Shown here: positions 16,192 through 23,638 of the stretch, in pieces
Position numbering within the stretch: the stretch's first letter is position 1
How the letters are laid out: every line of letters begins with the position of its first letter
Assembly (NCBI GenBank): GCA_013360405.1
Contig: JABWBR010000062.1
Coordinates: 1-36,136, forward strand
Source: Saprospiraceae bacterium
Lineage (GTDB): Bacteria > Bacteroidota > Bacteroidia > Chitinophagales > Saprospiraceae
Direction: 5' to 3'
Length of the DNA: 36,136 nt
Notes under the pieces: generated by a model
Seen by the model: only the letters and a program-made list of their open reading frames with translations
The model's database searches: none
Told to the model about the DNA's origin: nothing
Made by a program: the position numbers and the translations under genes

Positions 16192-17610
16192 TCACTCCAA
16201 CTCCCCAATCTTTTCCTTCAGCCAGTTGATACTGGCCACATTTTTGACCACCTCGATTTCCTGTTTGAGGTGCTCTACCGCCTTTTTGTCTCCGGGCATG
16301 ATCTTGGTGAGCTTTTTGGTGTATTTGATGAGATTGGAATAGTTTTTCCGGCGCTGGGCGGGGATGTCCTTGTGCCGGTTGAGATACGTGCGGAAGCTTT
16401 CAAAAAGCGAATACAGCGGCTCAAGTTCATCCATTTCGTAGTACGTGGCCAGTAGCATGGATTTAGACCCAAGATTATACGTAAAGTCTTCGTATTCTAC
16501 TGTTTGGAGCAGGCTAATTACCTTTTCATGTTTCTTTTGGTAAAAATAAATTTGCGCCAGCGAATAGGTGACGGCGTTGTCGCGCAGGTTTTCCGGTAGC
16601 TTGCTGCTGTGGGTATTGATAAACTCTTCCGCCCAGCTGTATTCGCCCAATTGCAGGGCGCACTGCACGATATTTTTAAAATCCCAGGGAGACAAGACCG
16701 CTTCCGTAAAGATAATCTCCTTATCGATCAGCTCCTTGTATAACTCGAACAGTTCTTTCAGAAACTGTTGCACGCCCCGGTTGGTACGCCTGATACAGTA
16801 ATTCATGGCATACGTATAGATCACATAGGCTTCTTTCTGAGGGAAAACGTGGCCGAAGCGGGTGAGCAATTCCTTTAATTTGAAGTAATGCGCCTCGTTA
16901 TCCGACTCCACCTGTGTGAGATAGATCTGGTAGTAAACCGAAATAGCGGGGATATCTTCAAACCCGAATTTTTGGATATGCTGGATGATTTCGTCTATAA
17001 ACAGCAATTGGTACTCGTGCGAAACAACATATTGACGGCTTAAAACCGAACAATACAGGCGCAATTTTTCTGCCAGATAGAAGTAATCGAGGTTGAGAAT
17101 AATGTTTTCTACGTTCGATTTGTCGGTGCGTTTCATTTCCGACTGGGTGAGCTCGTAGTAGTTTTTTTCGATTTCGTATTGGTAATAGTAAAAGCTCGAC
17201 GGCCTGAATTTTTGCTGTTCCGACAACCTTTCAACCGTTTTAAGTGTACTGTTATATAGTTTGTCCATCTTCTTTTTACCCACTGCCTCCATGAGGTAGG
17301 TGGCCTGATGCAGGGTATTTTGCTCATAGTGGTGTTGAGCCAGGAAACCCTCTACGAGTTTGAGCAGATCGGAGCAATATTTGCGGAAACGCACATCATC
17401 GTATTGCTTGCCGATATTGAGCTGTTGCCACAGTTTCTCTTTGTCAACCTCCGTGTCTAGGCGCTCATTTACATGCGCGATGAGATGCTCGAACAAATCA
17501 ATCAGGGTCTGGTCTTTGTTGAAGTAAGGCGACAAAATGTACTTCCTGAAACGATTCTGTTCGTATTTGTCGAAATGTGCTAAAATTGAGTAAAGTTTAC
17601 TGTTTCGCAT
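16192..17610 (-). CDS. Conserved-looking helical protein, function unknown
   Basis: The product has 472 residues, with no signal peptide and no membrane segment, so it is probably cytoplasmic. The sequence is almost entirely amphipathic helix, rich in Tyr, Leu, Lys and Glu. It has paired-helix patterns such as YSLAQIYFYQKKHEKVISLLQ near residues 345-365 that look like degenerate TPR units. The N-terminus (MRNSKLYSILAHFDKYEQNRF) is compact and starts directly at a good ATG. I do not recognise a named family. A scaffold or protein-interaction role is a guess from the TPR-like helices. It is transcribed alone, convergent with dnaK. Confidence 0.8.
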   Translation of the reverse strand: MRNSKLYSILAHFDKYEQNRFRKYILSPYFNKDQTLIDLFEHLIAHVNERLDTEVDKEKLWQQLNIGKQYDDVRFRKYCSDLLKLVEGFLAQHHYEQNTLHQATYLMEAVGKKKMDKLYNSTLKTVERLSEQQKFRPSSFYYYQYEIEKNYYELTQSEMKRTDKSNVENIILNLDYFYLAEKLRLYCSVLSRQYVVSHEYQLLFIDEIIQHIQKFGFEDIPAISVYYQIYLTQVESDNEAHYFKLKELLTRFGHVFPQKEAYVIYTYAMNYCIRRTNRGVQQFLKELFELYKELIDKEIIFTEAVLSPWDFKNIVQCALQLGEYSWAEEFINTHSSKLPENLRDNAVTYSLAQIYFYQKKHEKVISLLQTVEYEDFTYNLGSKSMLLATYYEMDELEPLYSLFESFRTYLNRHKDIPAQRRKNYSNLIKYTKKLTKIMPGDKKAVEHLKQEIEVVKNVASINWLKEKIGELE

Positions 17611-17671
17611 TCGGAAAAAGTTTTTACCTTAGCAGTTGAATTATAGCAATGATTAAAACCTAAAATCACTC

Positions 17672-17679
17672 CAAAGATA
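17672..17679 (-). promoter_or_regulatory. Possible -7 element for the 17610 gene
   Basis: The minus strand reads TATCTTTG, an exact TAnnTTTG match, about 60 bp upstream of the ATG at 17610. An A/T-rich stretch lies before it. The -33 TTG is not clear at the expected position. Confidence 0.35.
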
Positions 17680-17809
17680 CAACGAAAACTTTTTTTTCAC
17701 ATTGTAGGCGAATAAGCCTTTATATAATGGTCGTTTTTATTGTAAATTGAAGGGGGAAGTTTTTTTTGGCGGCCATAATATTTTCACAAACTTGAGGAAA
17801 CAACACGGG

Positions 17810-17829
17810 GACGTACGAAGCTGTACGTC
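17810..17829 (+). other. Perfect 7-bp hairpin in the leader of the 829-residue T9SS gene
   Basis: GACGTAC and GTACGTC enclose the 6-nt loop GAAGCT and end 16 bp before the ATG at 17846. No T-run follows, so it is not an intrinsic terminator. It could be an RNA stability or translation-control element, or an operator; the role is inferred from position only. Confidence 0.5.
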
Positions 17830-17845
17830 AGCCAACTTCATAGCA

Positions 17846-20335
17846 ATGAAAAATCCACGAACCATGAATGTATCTTTACGAAGGTGTCTGTACATATTTA
17901 GCGTATTTTTGGTGCCTTTGCTGGGTAAAGCACAGAGTGTAGTTAGTATTGATCTGGAAACTTACCTGAACGTACCCGCGACGCATGTTTTTGTTTCAAC
18001 TCCGAACGTACCTACGTTAGTCACCGCACCCCAGCATGGCACTTATGCCTGGGTGCAATCTCCACCGTTCAATTATACGATTACCTATACGCCCGATGCG
18101 GATTTCATCGGCGATGATTTTATGCGCTTGTGGATTTGGAACACGCCCTCCAACTGGAGTTATCTCGATCTGCATATTACCGTGCTTCCCGCTCAAGTTG
18201 ATGCCGTTCGCGATTATGCCGTGACGAACGTGAACACCCCGGTGCAAATACCCGTGCTGGCAAATGACTTTAGTAGTAACGGCACGCTTATCCTTTCCGC
18301 TATTCCCGTGGTCAACAGCGGAGCCGCCACGTATACGCCGGGAGCTTCTACGCTCACATTTACGCCGGCTGCCGGTTTCCATGGCCTCACCCACCTCAAT
18401 TATGTGGTGTGCGACGGCGCAGGAACCTGCGACAACGGTACGGTCAGCATCACGGTTATGGAGCCTACGCCGGGCAGCACTTCAGATACGCTGCGTATTT
18501 TTACCAAGAAGAACCAGGAACAGGTCGTGTTGATACCGTCTGTGTATACGCTTACACAAGGACCTTCTCACGGCGCCTATAACGCTGCCGGAGATATACC
18601 GGTGTATACCCCTGCAGCAAACTATGTAGGTCTTGATTATCTGCTGTTTACCCATAACGGCGCTGAAACCGTCGTGGAGGTCAACGTGCTCAACCTGCAA
18701 AATAATACGTTCGCTTTTGACGATTACGCCTATATCACTTCCTATGAGGAAGCTGAATTTAACGTACTCGAAAACGACAATTTCCAGTCTACAAGCTGCT
18801 TCACAGTCAACCAACCTCAATACGGTTCGGTGGTCCACAACGGCAACGGCAATGTGGTGTATACCCCGCCTACAGGCTTCCAGGGCGTCGACAAGTTTAC
18901 CTACGTCAGCTGCCCGCCCATGAACCCCGGCAATGCAGAAATGGCTACGGTGTATGTTTTTGTAGGCAACTATCAGCCTTCTTCGGCAGTATTCAATATG
19001 TCTACGCCTAAGCGCACTCCGCTGATTATCGGCTATGACGTGCCTATCCTCGATTTTAATTTCAATATCGTCAATCAGGGCGACCTGGGCCAGGTGATTG
19101 TGTTGCCAGGACAAGTAGATACTACGATTTATGACCAACCAATTGTGGGCTATAACCTGGTGATCTATATCCCCAACGAGGATGTCGATGAAGGCGCAGA
19201 TGAATTCGAAATTACCTACTGTACGAATAATCCGGAAGGAGATTGCATGTACCAGCAATCCGTGAAGGTTGAACTCGAAATCCTCAACATTGGCGCCGGC
19301 GACGGTCCCATGTGCTTCGGCGATTGCGTGTGGGCCGGCGATACCAATTTTGACGGCGTAGTAAATATGCAGGACTTGCTTCCGCTGGGCCTGTTTATGG
19401 GCGAAATCGGCACGCCACGCCAGAATGCCACGATGGCATACTGGTACGGCCAATATGCCGACAACTGGAATAATATTTTTATCCAAAGTCCGGTTGACCT
19501 GAAGCACCTCGATGCCGACGGCGATAGCATTGTTACCGCACTTGACACCGCAGCTATCAGCATGTTTTATGGCAAAACACACTCGCTGACGCCGGTTCAA
19601 TTGCCTTTCTACGATTACGAAATCCAACTGGTGGGCGACCTGTTTGTCAATGCGGGCGACCTGGTGGTACTCGACATGATGCTGGGCAGCTCCACTACAC
19701 CGGCTAAAGATATTTACGGGTTTACTTTCCCGTTCTCATACAATTCTATGTTTTTCGTTCCCGAGAGCGTAGAAGCAGATTACGGCACAGGCGGCTGGCT
19801 CTCTTATAATTCGCCGGTGTTGTATATGCAAAGGAATAACCAACAGGGCCTGCTGGAAACCGGCTTTACGCGCACCAGCGGCCTTTCTGCAAGCGGCCAT
19901 GGCAAGATCGGAGAGCTTAGGTTTGTGGTTACTGACGACCTCGACGGCTTCCGCACCGATGACGACGTGATCAGCGTACCCGTCGGAGGCGGCATGTCTA
20001 CGGCGATGACCAGCGGCGGCCAATATTTTGGTATAACGATCGGTGAGCAAGTGCTGCATATCCGGTTGAACAAAGACGAACAACCCAAATTGTCGAGCGA
20101 CCAACTGAAGGTTTACCCCAATCCTACAGAGGGATTGTTGAACGTACATCTCAACGGCAACCGCGAATTTTCGCGCGTGGTAGTTTACAATTTGGTGGGA
20201 CAGCAGGTGTTTGCACTCGACACGCAATCTAACCGGACCCAACTCGATGTAAGCAATCTGGCCGAGGGCCTGTATGTGGTGAGCGCTTATACCACGGATG
20301 GTGTGGTAAGCCAGAAATTTAAAGTTAAACACTAA
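17846..20335 (+). CDS. T9SS surface protein with Ig-like, dockerin-like and cohesin-like regions
   Basis: From the ATG at 17846 the product has 829 residues; an ATG six codons later would also keep the signal peptide (CLYIFSVFLVPLLGKAQ). About 30-390 contains roughly four Big_9-type Ig-like units. These are recognisable by NTPVQIPVLANDF, VLENDNF and repeated YTPxxxFxGxDxFxY endings. About 490-582 has two dockerin-type calcium loops (DTNFDGVVNMQD and DADGDSIVTALD). About 590-750 resembles a cohesin-like beta domain (LFVNAGDLVVLDMML, KIGELRFVV). The last ~78 residues are a T9SS type A sorting domain (VYPNPTEGLLNVHL, LAEGLYVV). It is expected on the cell surface or secreted. An upstream TTG at 17747 lacks a signal peptide and was rejected. 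Confidence 0.88.
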   Translation: MKNPRTMNVSLRRCLYIFSVFLVPLLGKAQSVVSIDLETYLNVPATHVFVSTPNVPTLVTAPQHGTYAWVQSPPFNYTITYTPDADFIGDDFMRLWIWNTPSNWSYLDLHITVLPAQVDAVRDYAVTNVNTPVQIPVLANDFSSNGTLILSAIPVVNSGAATYTPGASTLTFTPAAGFHGLTHLNYVVCDGAGTCDNGTVSITVMEPTPGSTSDTLRIFTKKNQEQVVLIPSVYTLTQGPSHGAYNAAGDIPVYTPAANYVGLDYLLFTHNGAETVVEVNVLNLQNNTFAFDDYAYITSYEEAEFNVLENDNFQSTSCFTVNQPQYGSVVHNGNGNVVYTPPTGFQGVDKFTYVSCPPMNPGNAEMATVYVFVGNYQPSSAVFNMSTPKRTPLIIGYDVPILDFNFNIVNQGDLGQVIVLPGQVDTTIYDQPIVGYNLVIYIPNEDVDEGADEFEITYCTNNPEGDCMYQQSVKVELEILNIGAGDGPMCFGDCVWAGDTNFDGVVNMQDLLPLGLFMGEIGTPRQNATMAYWYGQYADNWNNIFIQSPVDLKHLDADGDSIVTALDTAAISMFYGKTHSLTPVQLPFYDYEIQLVGDLFVNAGDLVVLDMMLGSSTTPAKDIYGFTFPFSYNSMFFVPESVEADYGTGGWLSYNSPVLYMQRNNQQGLLETGFTRTSGLSASGHGKIGELRFVVTDDLDGFRTDDDVISVPVGGGMSTAMTSGGQYFGITIGEQVLHIRLNKDEQPKLSSDQLKVYPNPTEGLLNVHLNGNREFSRVVVYNLVGQQVFALDTQSNRTQLDVSNLAEGLYVVSAYTTDGVVSQKFKVKH

Positions 20336-20465
20336 TAATGAACGGTTTATCCTTGATGTCATACTAATGTGAATGACGCAAACGTTAAACTTATCGCAAA
20401 CCCCGGCTAACTGAAAATACATTCATTGTTTTTTATCTTCGTGGAATTATAATCATTGCTAGTAG

Positions 20466-20496
20466 AGTCGCACAGTTGCTGTGCGACTTTTTTTTT
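20466..20496 (+). terminator. Strong intrinsic terminator, also in the leader of the SpoU gene
   Basis: AGTCGCACAG and CTGTGCGACT form a perfect 10-bp stem over a TTG loop, followed by nine T residues. It lies 130 bp after the T9SS gene and only 17 bp before the methyltransferase ATG at 20514. A near -7 element, TATCTTCG, sits at 20434-20441, upstream of the hairpin. If that promoter is used, the hairpin would be an attenuator rather than only a terminator. Confidence 0.9.
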
Positions 20497-20513
20497 CTCT
20501 AAACCTCGGCTTG

Positions 20514-21047
20514 ATGAGAAAATTGCGCATGGAAGAGCTTGAGCGACTCTCGGTTGAGGAGTTCCGACAATCGGCTAAAACACCCGTCGCACTGGTGTTG
20601 GATAATGTAAGGTCGGGACTGAATGTAGGCTCGGCATTCCGCACCGCCGATGCCTTCGCACTTGAACATGTCTATTTATGCGGTATTACTGCTACGCCGC
20701 CACACCGCGAAATTCTGAAAACCGCCTTGGGTTCTACCGAAACCGTCGCCTGGTCGCATCATACTGACCTGCCGGCGCTTGTAACGCAATTAAAAAACGA
20801 AGGTTATCAGGTTTTGGCTGTGGAGCAAGTAGACCAAAGCATTCCTTTATCTGATTTTCGGATGGAGCCGGATACACGATACGCTCTTATCTTTGGCAAC
20901 GAGGTAGACGGGGTTTCCAGCGCAGTCCTCCCACATTGCAACAATTGCCTCGAAATTCCGCAAGCAGGGACCAAACATTCTATCAATGTGGCCGTATGCG
21001 TAGGTATTGTATGCTGGGAATTGTTTAAGCAGTATAAATGGAAGTGA
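20514..21047 (+). CDS. TrmH/SpoU family RNA 2'-O-methyltransferase
   Basis: The product is an S-adenosylmethionine-dependent RNA ribose methyltransferase with the SPOUT knot fold, acting on tRNA or rRNA; the exact target cannot be told. Motif 1 is NVRSGLNVGSAFRTADAF, motif 2 LIFGNEVDGVS and motif 3 IPQAGTKHSINVAVCVGI. The ATG at 20514 gives 177 residues, typical of the short single-domain members. A GTG at 20481 falls inside the terminator stem and is unlikely. It is the first gene after a strong terminator and is followed by a 28-bp hairpin and the radical SAM gene. Confidence 0.9.
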   Translation: MRKLRMEELERLSVEEFRQSAKTPVALVLDNVRSGLNVGSAFRTADAFALEHVYLCGITATPPHREILKTALGSTETVAWSHHTDLPALVTQLKNEGYQVLAVEQVDQSIPLSDFRMEPDTRYALIFGNEVDGVSSAVLPHCNNCLEIPQAGTKHSINVAVCVGIVCWELFKQYKWK

Positions 21048-21067
21048 TTCTACTTTTTTATTTAAAA

Positions 21068-21139
21068 TTTGTAACTGTATAGCGATTGGGTTTAGCTAAA
21101 CTGCGCATGCACTAAACCCAATCGCTATACGGTTACAAA
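21068..21139. repeat. Inverted repeat with 28-bp arms and 16-nt loop
   Basis: The arms at 21068-21095 and 21112-21139 are inverse copies with one difference, which would be a G-U pair in plus-strand RNA. The core TATAGCGATTGGGTTTAG is repeated exactly in inverse form. The loop contains GCGCATGC. It starts 20 bp after the SpoU stop and ends 10 bp before the radical SAM ATG. No T-run follows on either strand, so it does not look like an intrinsic terminator. It could be a translation-blocking hairpin, a processing site or a miniature inverted-repeat element. Confidence 0.9.
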
Positions 21140-21149
21140 AAAACTAACA

Positions 21150-22889
21150 ATGTCTCAGGGCCATTTTGATGCCGAACACCTAAAGCAATACAACGACGCT
21201 CGTCCCATCAACGCGCAGCGAAAACTGTGCCATGCGCCGCATCAAAATTTATATTTTGGCAGAGATGGCAAGGTAAGCGCCTGTTGTTACAACAGAACCC
21301 AAATATTGGGCAGATACCCGGACCAACTGCCACTTGAAATGTGGAAAGGCGATAACGCCATGCGTTTACGGGAAGAGATGACAGACACCCATATGCCGGG
21401 AGGTTGTAGCTATTGTGCCAACCAACTGGAAGCCGGCAATATTGCGGGCCTGCACGCCAAATTATACGACAAATACGCAGACGCCCCACTGGAGAGCCTG
21501 GTCAATAAATTCAAACAAATTCAGACGGGCAAGCGAGAGAACAGGAACCTGAAACAAAATTTCAAGCTCGAGCGGGATGTCTTAATTCGCAAAACTATAG
21601 AATGGATCAGAGGTACGGGCAAAGGTATCCCCATTGGTCGTATCGCGAAGCAGGAGTTCAAAAAGTATATTACTTCCTGGTGGAAATCTCCGGCAACTCG
21701 TGCAGAAAAAACTGTCAATTATCCGCGTTGCCTCGAATTCGAGTTGAGCAATACCTGCAACCTGGAATGCGCCATGTGTTTTGGTGAATTCTCATCGTCT
21801 ATACGGAAAAACAGGGAAAACCTGCCACCGCTGGAGGAACACTACGATACCGCTTTTGTAGCATCAATGGAGCTGTTCCTGGAAAATGCCTGGGAAACCA
21901 AATTTTACGGCGGAGAACCGTTTTTAATACCCATTTATTACGAGTTATGGGAGACTATGATCAGGCGCAATCCGCATGCATTGGTGAATATTACTACAAA
22001 TGGGACTGTTTATAATAATAAAGTGCAACGTATTCTCGAAAAGCTGAATGTGGTATTAATCGTCTCGATCGATTCTTTTGAAAAAGAGACCTACGAGCAA
22101 ATCAGGGTAAATGCCAATTACGAGCGGGTGATGGAGAATTTCGAGGCATTTGTCCGGATTATGCGCGCAAAGGGCCGGTCCTTGACGCTGGCTACCTGTC
22201 CAATGACGCTGAACTGGCGCGAAATCCCCTCCATTTTAGCGCGATGCAATAAGGAGGATTTTCCCTTGTATTTCAATACGCTGTGGTTCCCATTAGAGCT
22301 TTCGCTGCGCCATTTGTCCAGTACGGAACTCCAGGAAATTATTTCCTACTACAAGTCTATAGAGCTAACAGATACGACTTTTGCCCAGCGGGAAAATAAC
22401 GCCATGTTTGTAAGCCTGATCAACCAACTCGAGCATTGGAGAGACCTGGCTCATAGTCTGGAGATGAAACTTGCAAAACGAAAAACTTTGCAGGCGCAGT
22501 TGGAGCAAAATGACTTGTACCGCGTTCTGGGCCGGATACAAACACAGGTGGATGCCGGAATTTCACCTGTTGATGTAAACGATTTGCAGAAATTTATTCA
22601 ATCGACAGGCAAAGCAGAGCAGTTTATCCGGCAATATTTCGGTGTAATCTACCAATCGATAGCTTTGCACATGACTACGGCTGACTACCAGCTTAAGGAA
22701 TTGAACCTGAAGCGGAGTATAGAGACCTTACAGGAGCATTTACTGGCGAATGAGGATCATGAAGAGCTCGTCAAAAAGATAAGCGTCAACGACCACCGTT
22801 ACACGACGACCCTGTTGGCACAGGTAACCTTTGAACAGCTTGAAAGCACAGACCAGCTCTGGAAAAGAGGAGATACAGGAGTGGAATAG
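21150..22889 (+). CDS. Radical SAM protein with N-terminal twitch/SPASM-like domain
   Basis: The product has 579 residues. The radical SAM motif CNLECAMC (C203, C207, C210) binds the 4Fe-4S cluster that cleaves S-adenosylmethionine. GGEP (254-257) and ITTNGTVYN (281-289) are the usual SAM-binding features. Before it, residues 27-89 carry a second cysteine set (C27, C45, C46, C86, C89) around FGRDGKVSACCYNR and GGCSYC, like the auxiliary-cluster SPASM/twitch domain but placed N-terminally. This matches the N-terminal-twitch radical SAM group known from annotation. Residues 400-579 are a helical extension of unknown role. The substrate is unknown. No precursor peptide gene is seen, though the flanking gaps are short. 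The hairpin just before the start may control translation. Confidence 0.88.
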   Translation: MSQGHFDAEHLKQYNDARPINAQRKLCHAPHQNLYFGRDGKVSACCYNRTQILGRYPDQLPLEMWKGDNAMRLREEMTDTHMPGGCSYCANQLEAGNIAGLHAKLYDKYADAPLESLVNKFKQIQTGKRENRNLKQNFKLERDVLIRKTIEWIRGTGKGIPIGRIAKQEFKKYITSWWKSPATRAEKTVNYPRCLEFELSNTCNLECAMCFGEFSSSIRKNRENLPPLEEHYDTAFVASMELFLENAWETKFYGGEPFLIPIYYELWETMIRRNPHALVNITTNGTVYNNKVQRILEKLNVVLIVSIDSFEKETYEQIRVNANYERVMENFEAFVRIMRAKGRSLTLATCPMTLNWREIPSILARCNKEDFPLYFNTLWFPLELSLRHLSSTELQEIISYYKSIELTDTTFAQRENNAMFVSLINQLEHWRDLAHSLEMKLAKRKTLQAQLEQNDLYRVLGRIQTQVDAGISPVDVNDLQKFIQSTGKAEQFIRQYFGVIYQSIALHMTTADYQLKELNLKRSIETLQEHLLANEDHEELVKKISVNDHRYTTTLLAQVTFEQLESTDQLWKRGDTGVE

Positions 22890-22936
22890 CGCCGTTGCAA
22901 GTGAAGCTGACCATTGCAACGGCGCCATAGTTTTTT
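22889..22936 (+). terminator. Intrinsic terminator after the radical SAM gene
   Basis: GCGCCGTTGCAA and TTGCAACGGCGC form a perfect 12-bp stem with a 13-nt loop. TTTTTT follows after CATAG. The stem begins at the last base of the radical SAM stop codon, and the T-run reaches the stop of the converging lipoprotein gene. Confidence 0.85.
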
Positions 22937-23636
22937 AGTTTACTACGATCTCTCTGGTGACGACCGGCGACCAGGCGCCGTCATTGTCTTTCACTCTCAC
23001 GTGAACGCGGTAAGTACCCGGTCCCGGGAAAATATAATCGATATTATCACGGATAGACTCCGTGGTGTAAAAACCCTCGAGGTTGTACTCGTATTTTTCA
23101 ATAGTACCACCCCAGCGCGAATCTGAGTCTACGCTCGCAGAGGCATCCATTTTGACCTGGTAGGGCGCCACCTCATTGGTTTGAGCTACTTGAAGCGCAG
23201 CTACCGGCAGGAGGTTGTCGAGCGCGATCATTTCAATGAGCGCTGTTGAGCTTTTGTTCTCCGGATCGGTAACCGTCAGGAAGAAGGAAAAGAAGCCCGG
23301 CTGAAATGCTTTAAATGACAATTCTCCAGAAGAAGTACCATTGAGATCGATGATTGCGTTGTTGAGCACGTTGCCGTTGTAATACACCAGTGCATTATCG
23401 AGGCGCGACATGCTCAATTTGCGGTTGGATTGATCGTCGTCAATCGTAAAATCGAGGGTATACAGATCCTGAAGCGAATACTTGAAAGTATCGCGGAAGA
23501 TGTCCTGGCCGTTGATGAACACCCTGGGCGCATCGCCGTCGAATATGAAATCGTTGCCTTTGTTAGGCTTGCAGCCGAGTCCTGCGAAAACCAGGATTAC
23601 TGCGCCAAAGAAAAAGCCTGTTTTGATATTCATCAT
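22935..23636 (-). CDS. PKD-domain lipoprotein coupled to the giant adhesin gene
   Basis: The product has 233 residues. A signal sequence (GFFFGAVILVFAGLGC) ends at C22, a likely lipidation site, so it is probably anchored to a membrane facing the periplasm or the cell surface. Residues of about 140-233 form one PKD-like domain (VKMDASASVDSDS, GPGTYRVHVRVKDNDGAWS). About 30-135 is beta-rich and of unknown type. There is no sorting domain. Its ATG lies 2 bp after the stop codon of the giant T9SS protein, so the two are translationally close and probably function together. An anchor or assembly partner for the adhesin is the simplest inference. Confidence 0.85.
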   Translation of the reverse strand: MMNIKTGFFFGAVILVFAGLGCKPNKGNDFIFDGDAPRVFINGQDIFRDTFKYSLQDLYTLDFTIDDDQSNRKLSMSRLDNALVYYNGNVLNNAIIDLNGTSSGELSFKAFQPGFFSFFLTVTDPENKSSTALIEMIALDNLLPVAALQVAQTNEVAPYQVKMDASASVDSDSRWGGTIEKYEYNLEGFYTTESIRDNIDYIFPGPGTYRVHVRVKDNDGAWSPVVTREIVVN

Positions 23637-23638
23637 GA

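Noticed and set aside
18482-19627. Long antisense ORF of 381 codons inside the 829-residue T9SS gene
   Set aside because: The plus-strand frame has a signal peptide, recognised domains and a sorting domain. The antisense frame has no recognisable domain and is a shadow of codon bias.
21068-21139. Intrinsic terminator after the SpoU gene
   Set aside because: The stem is long, but neither strand has a T-run following it, so it was listed as an inverted repeat of unknown role.
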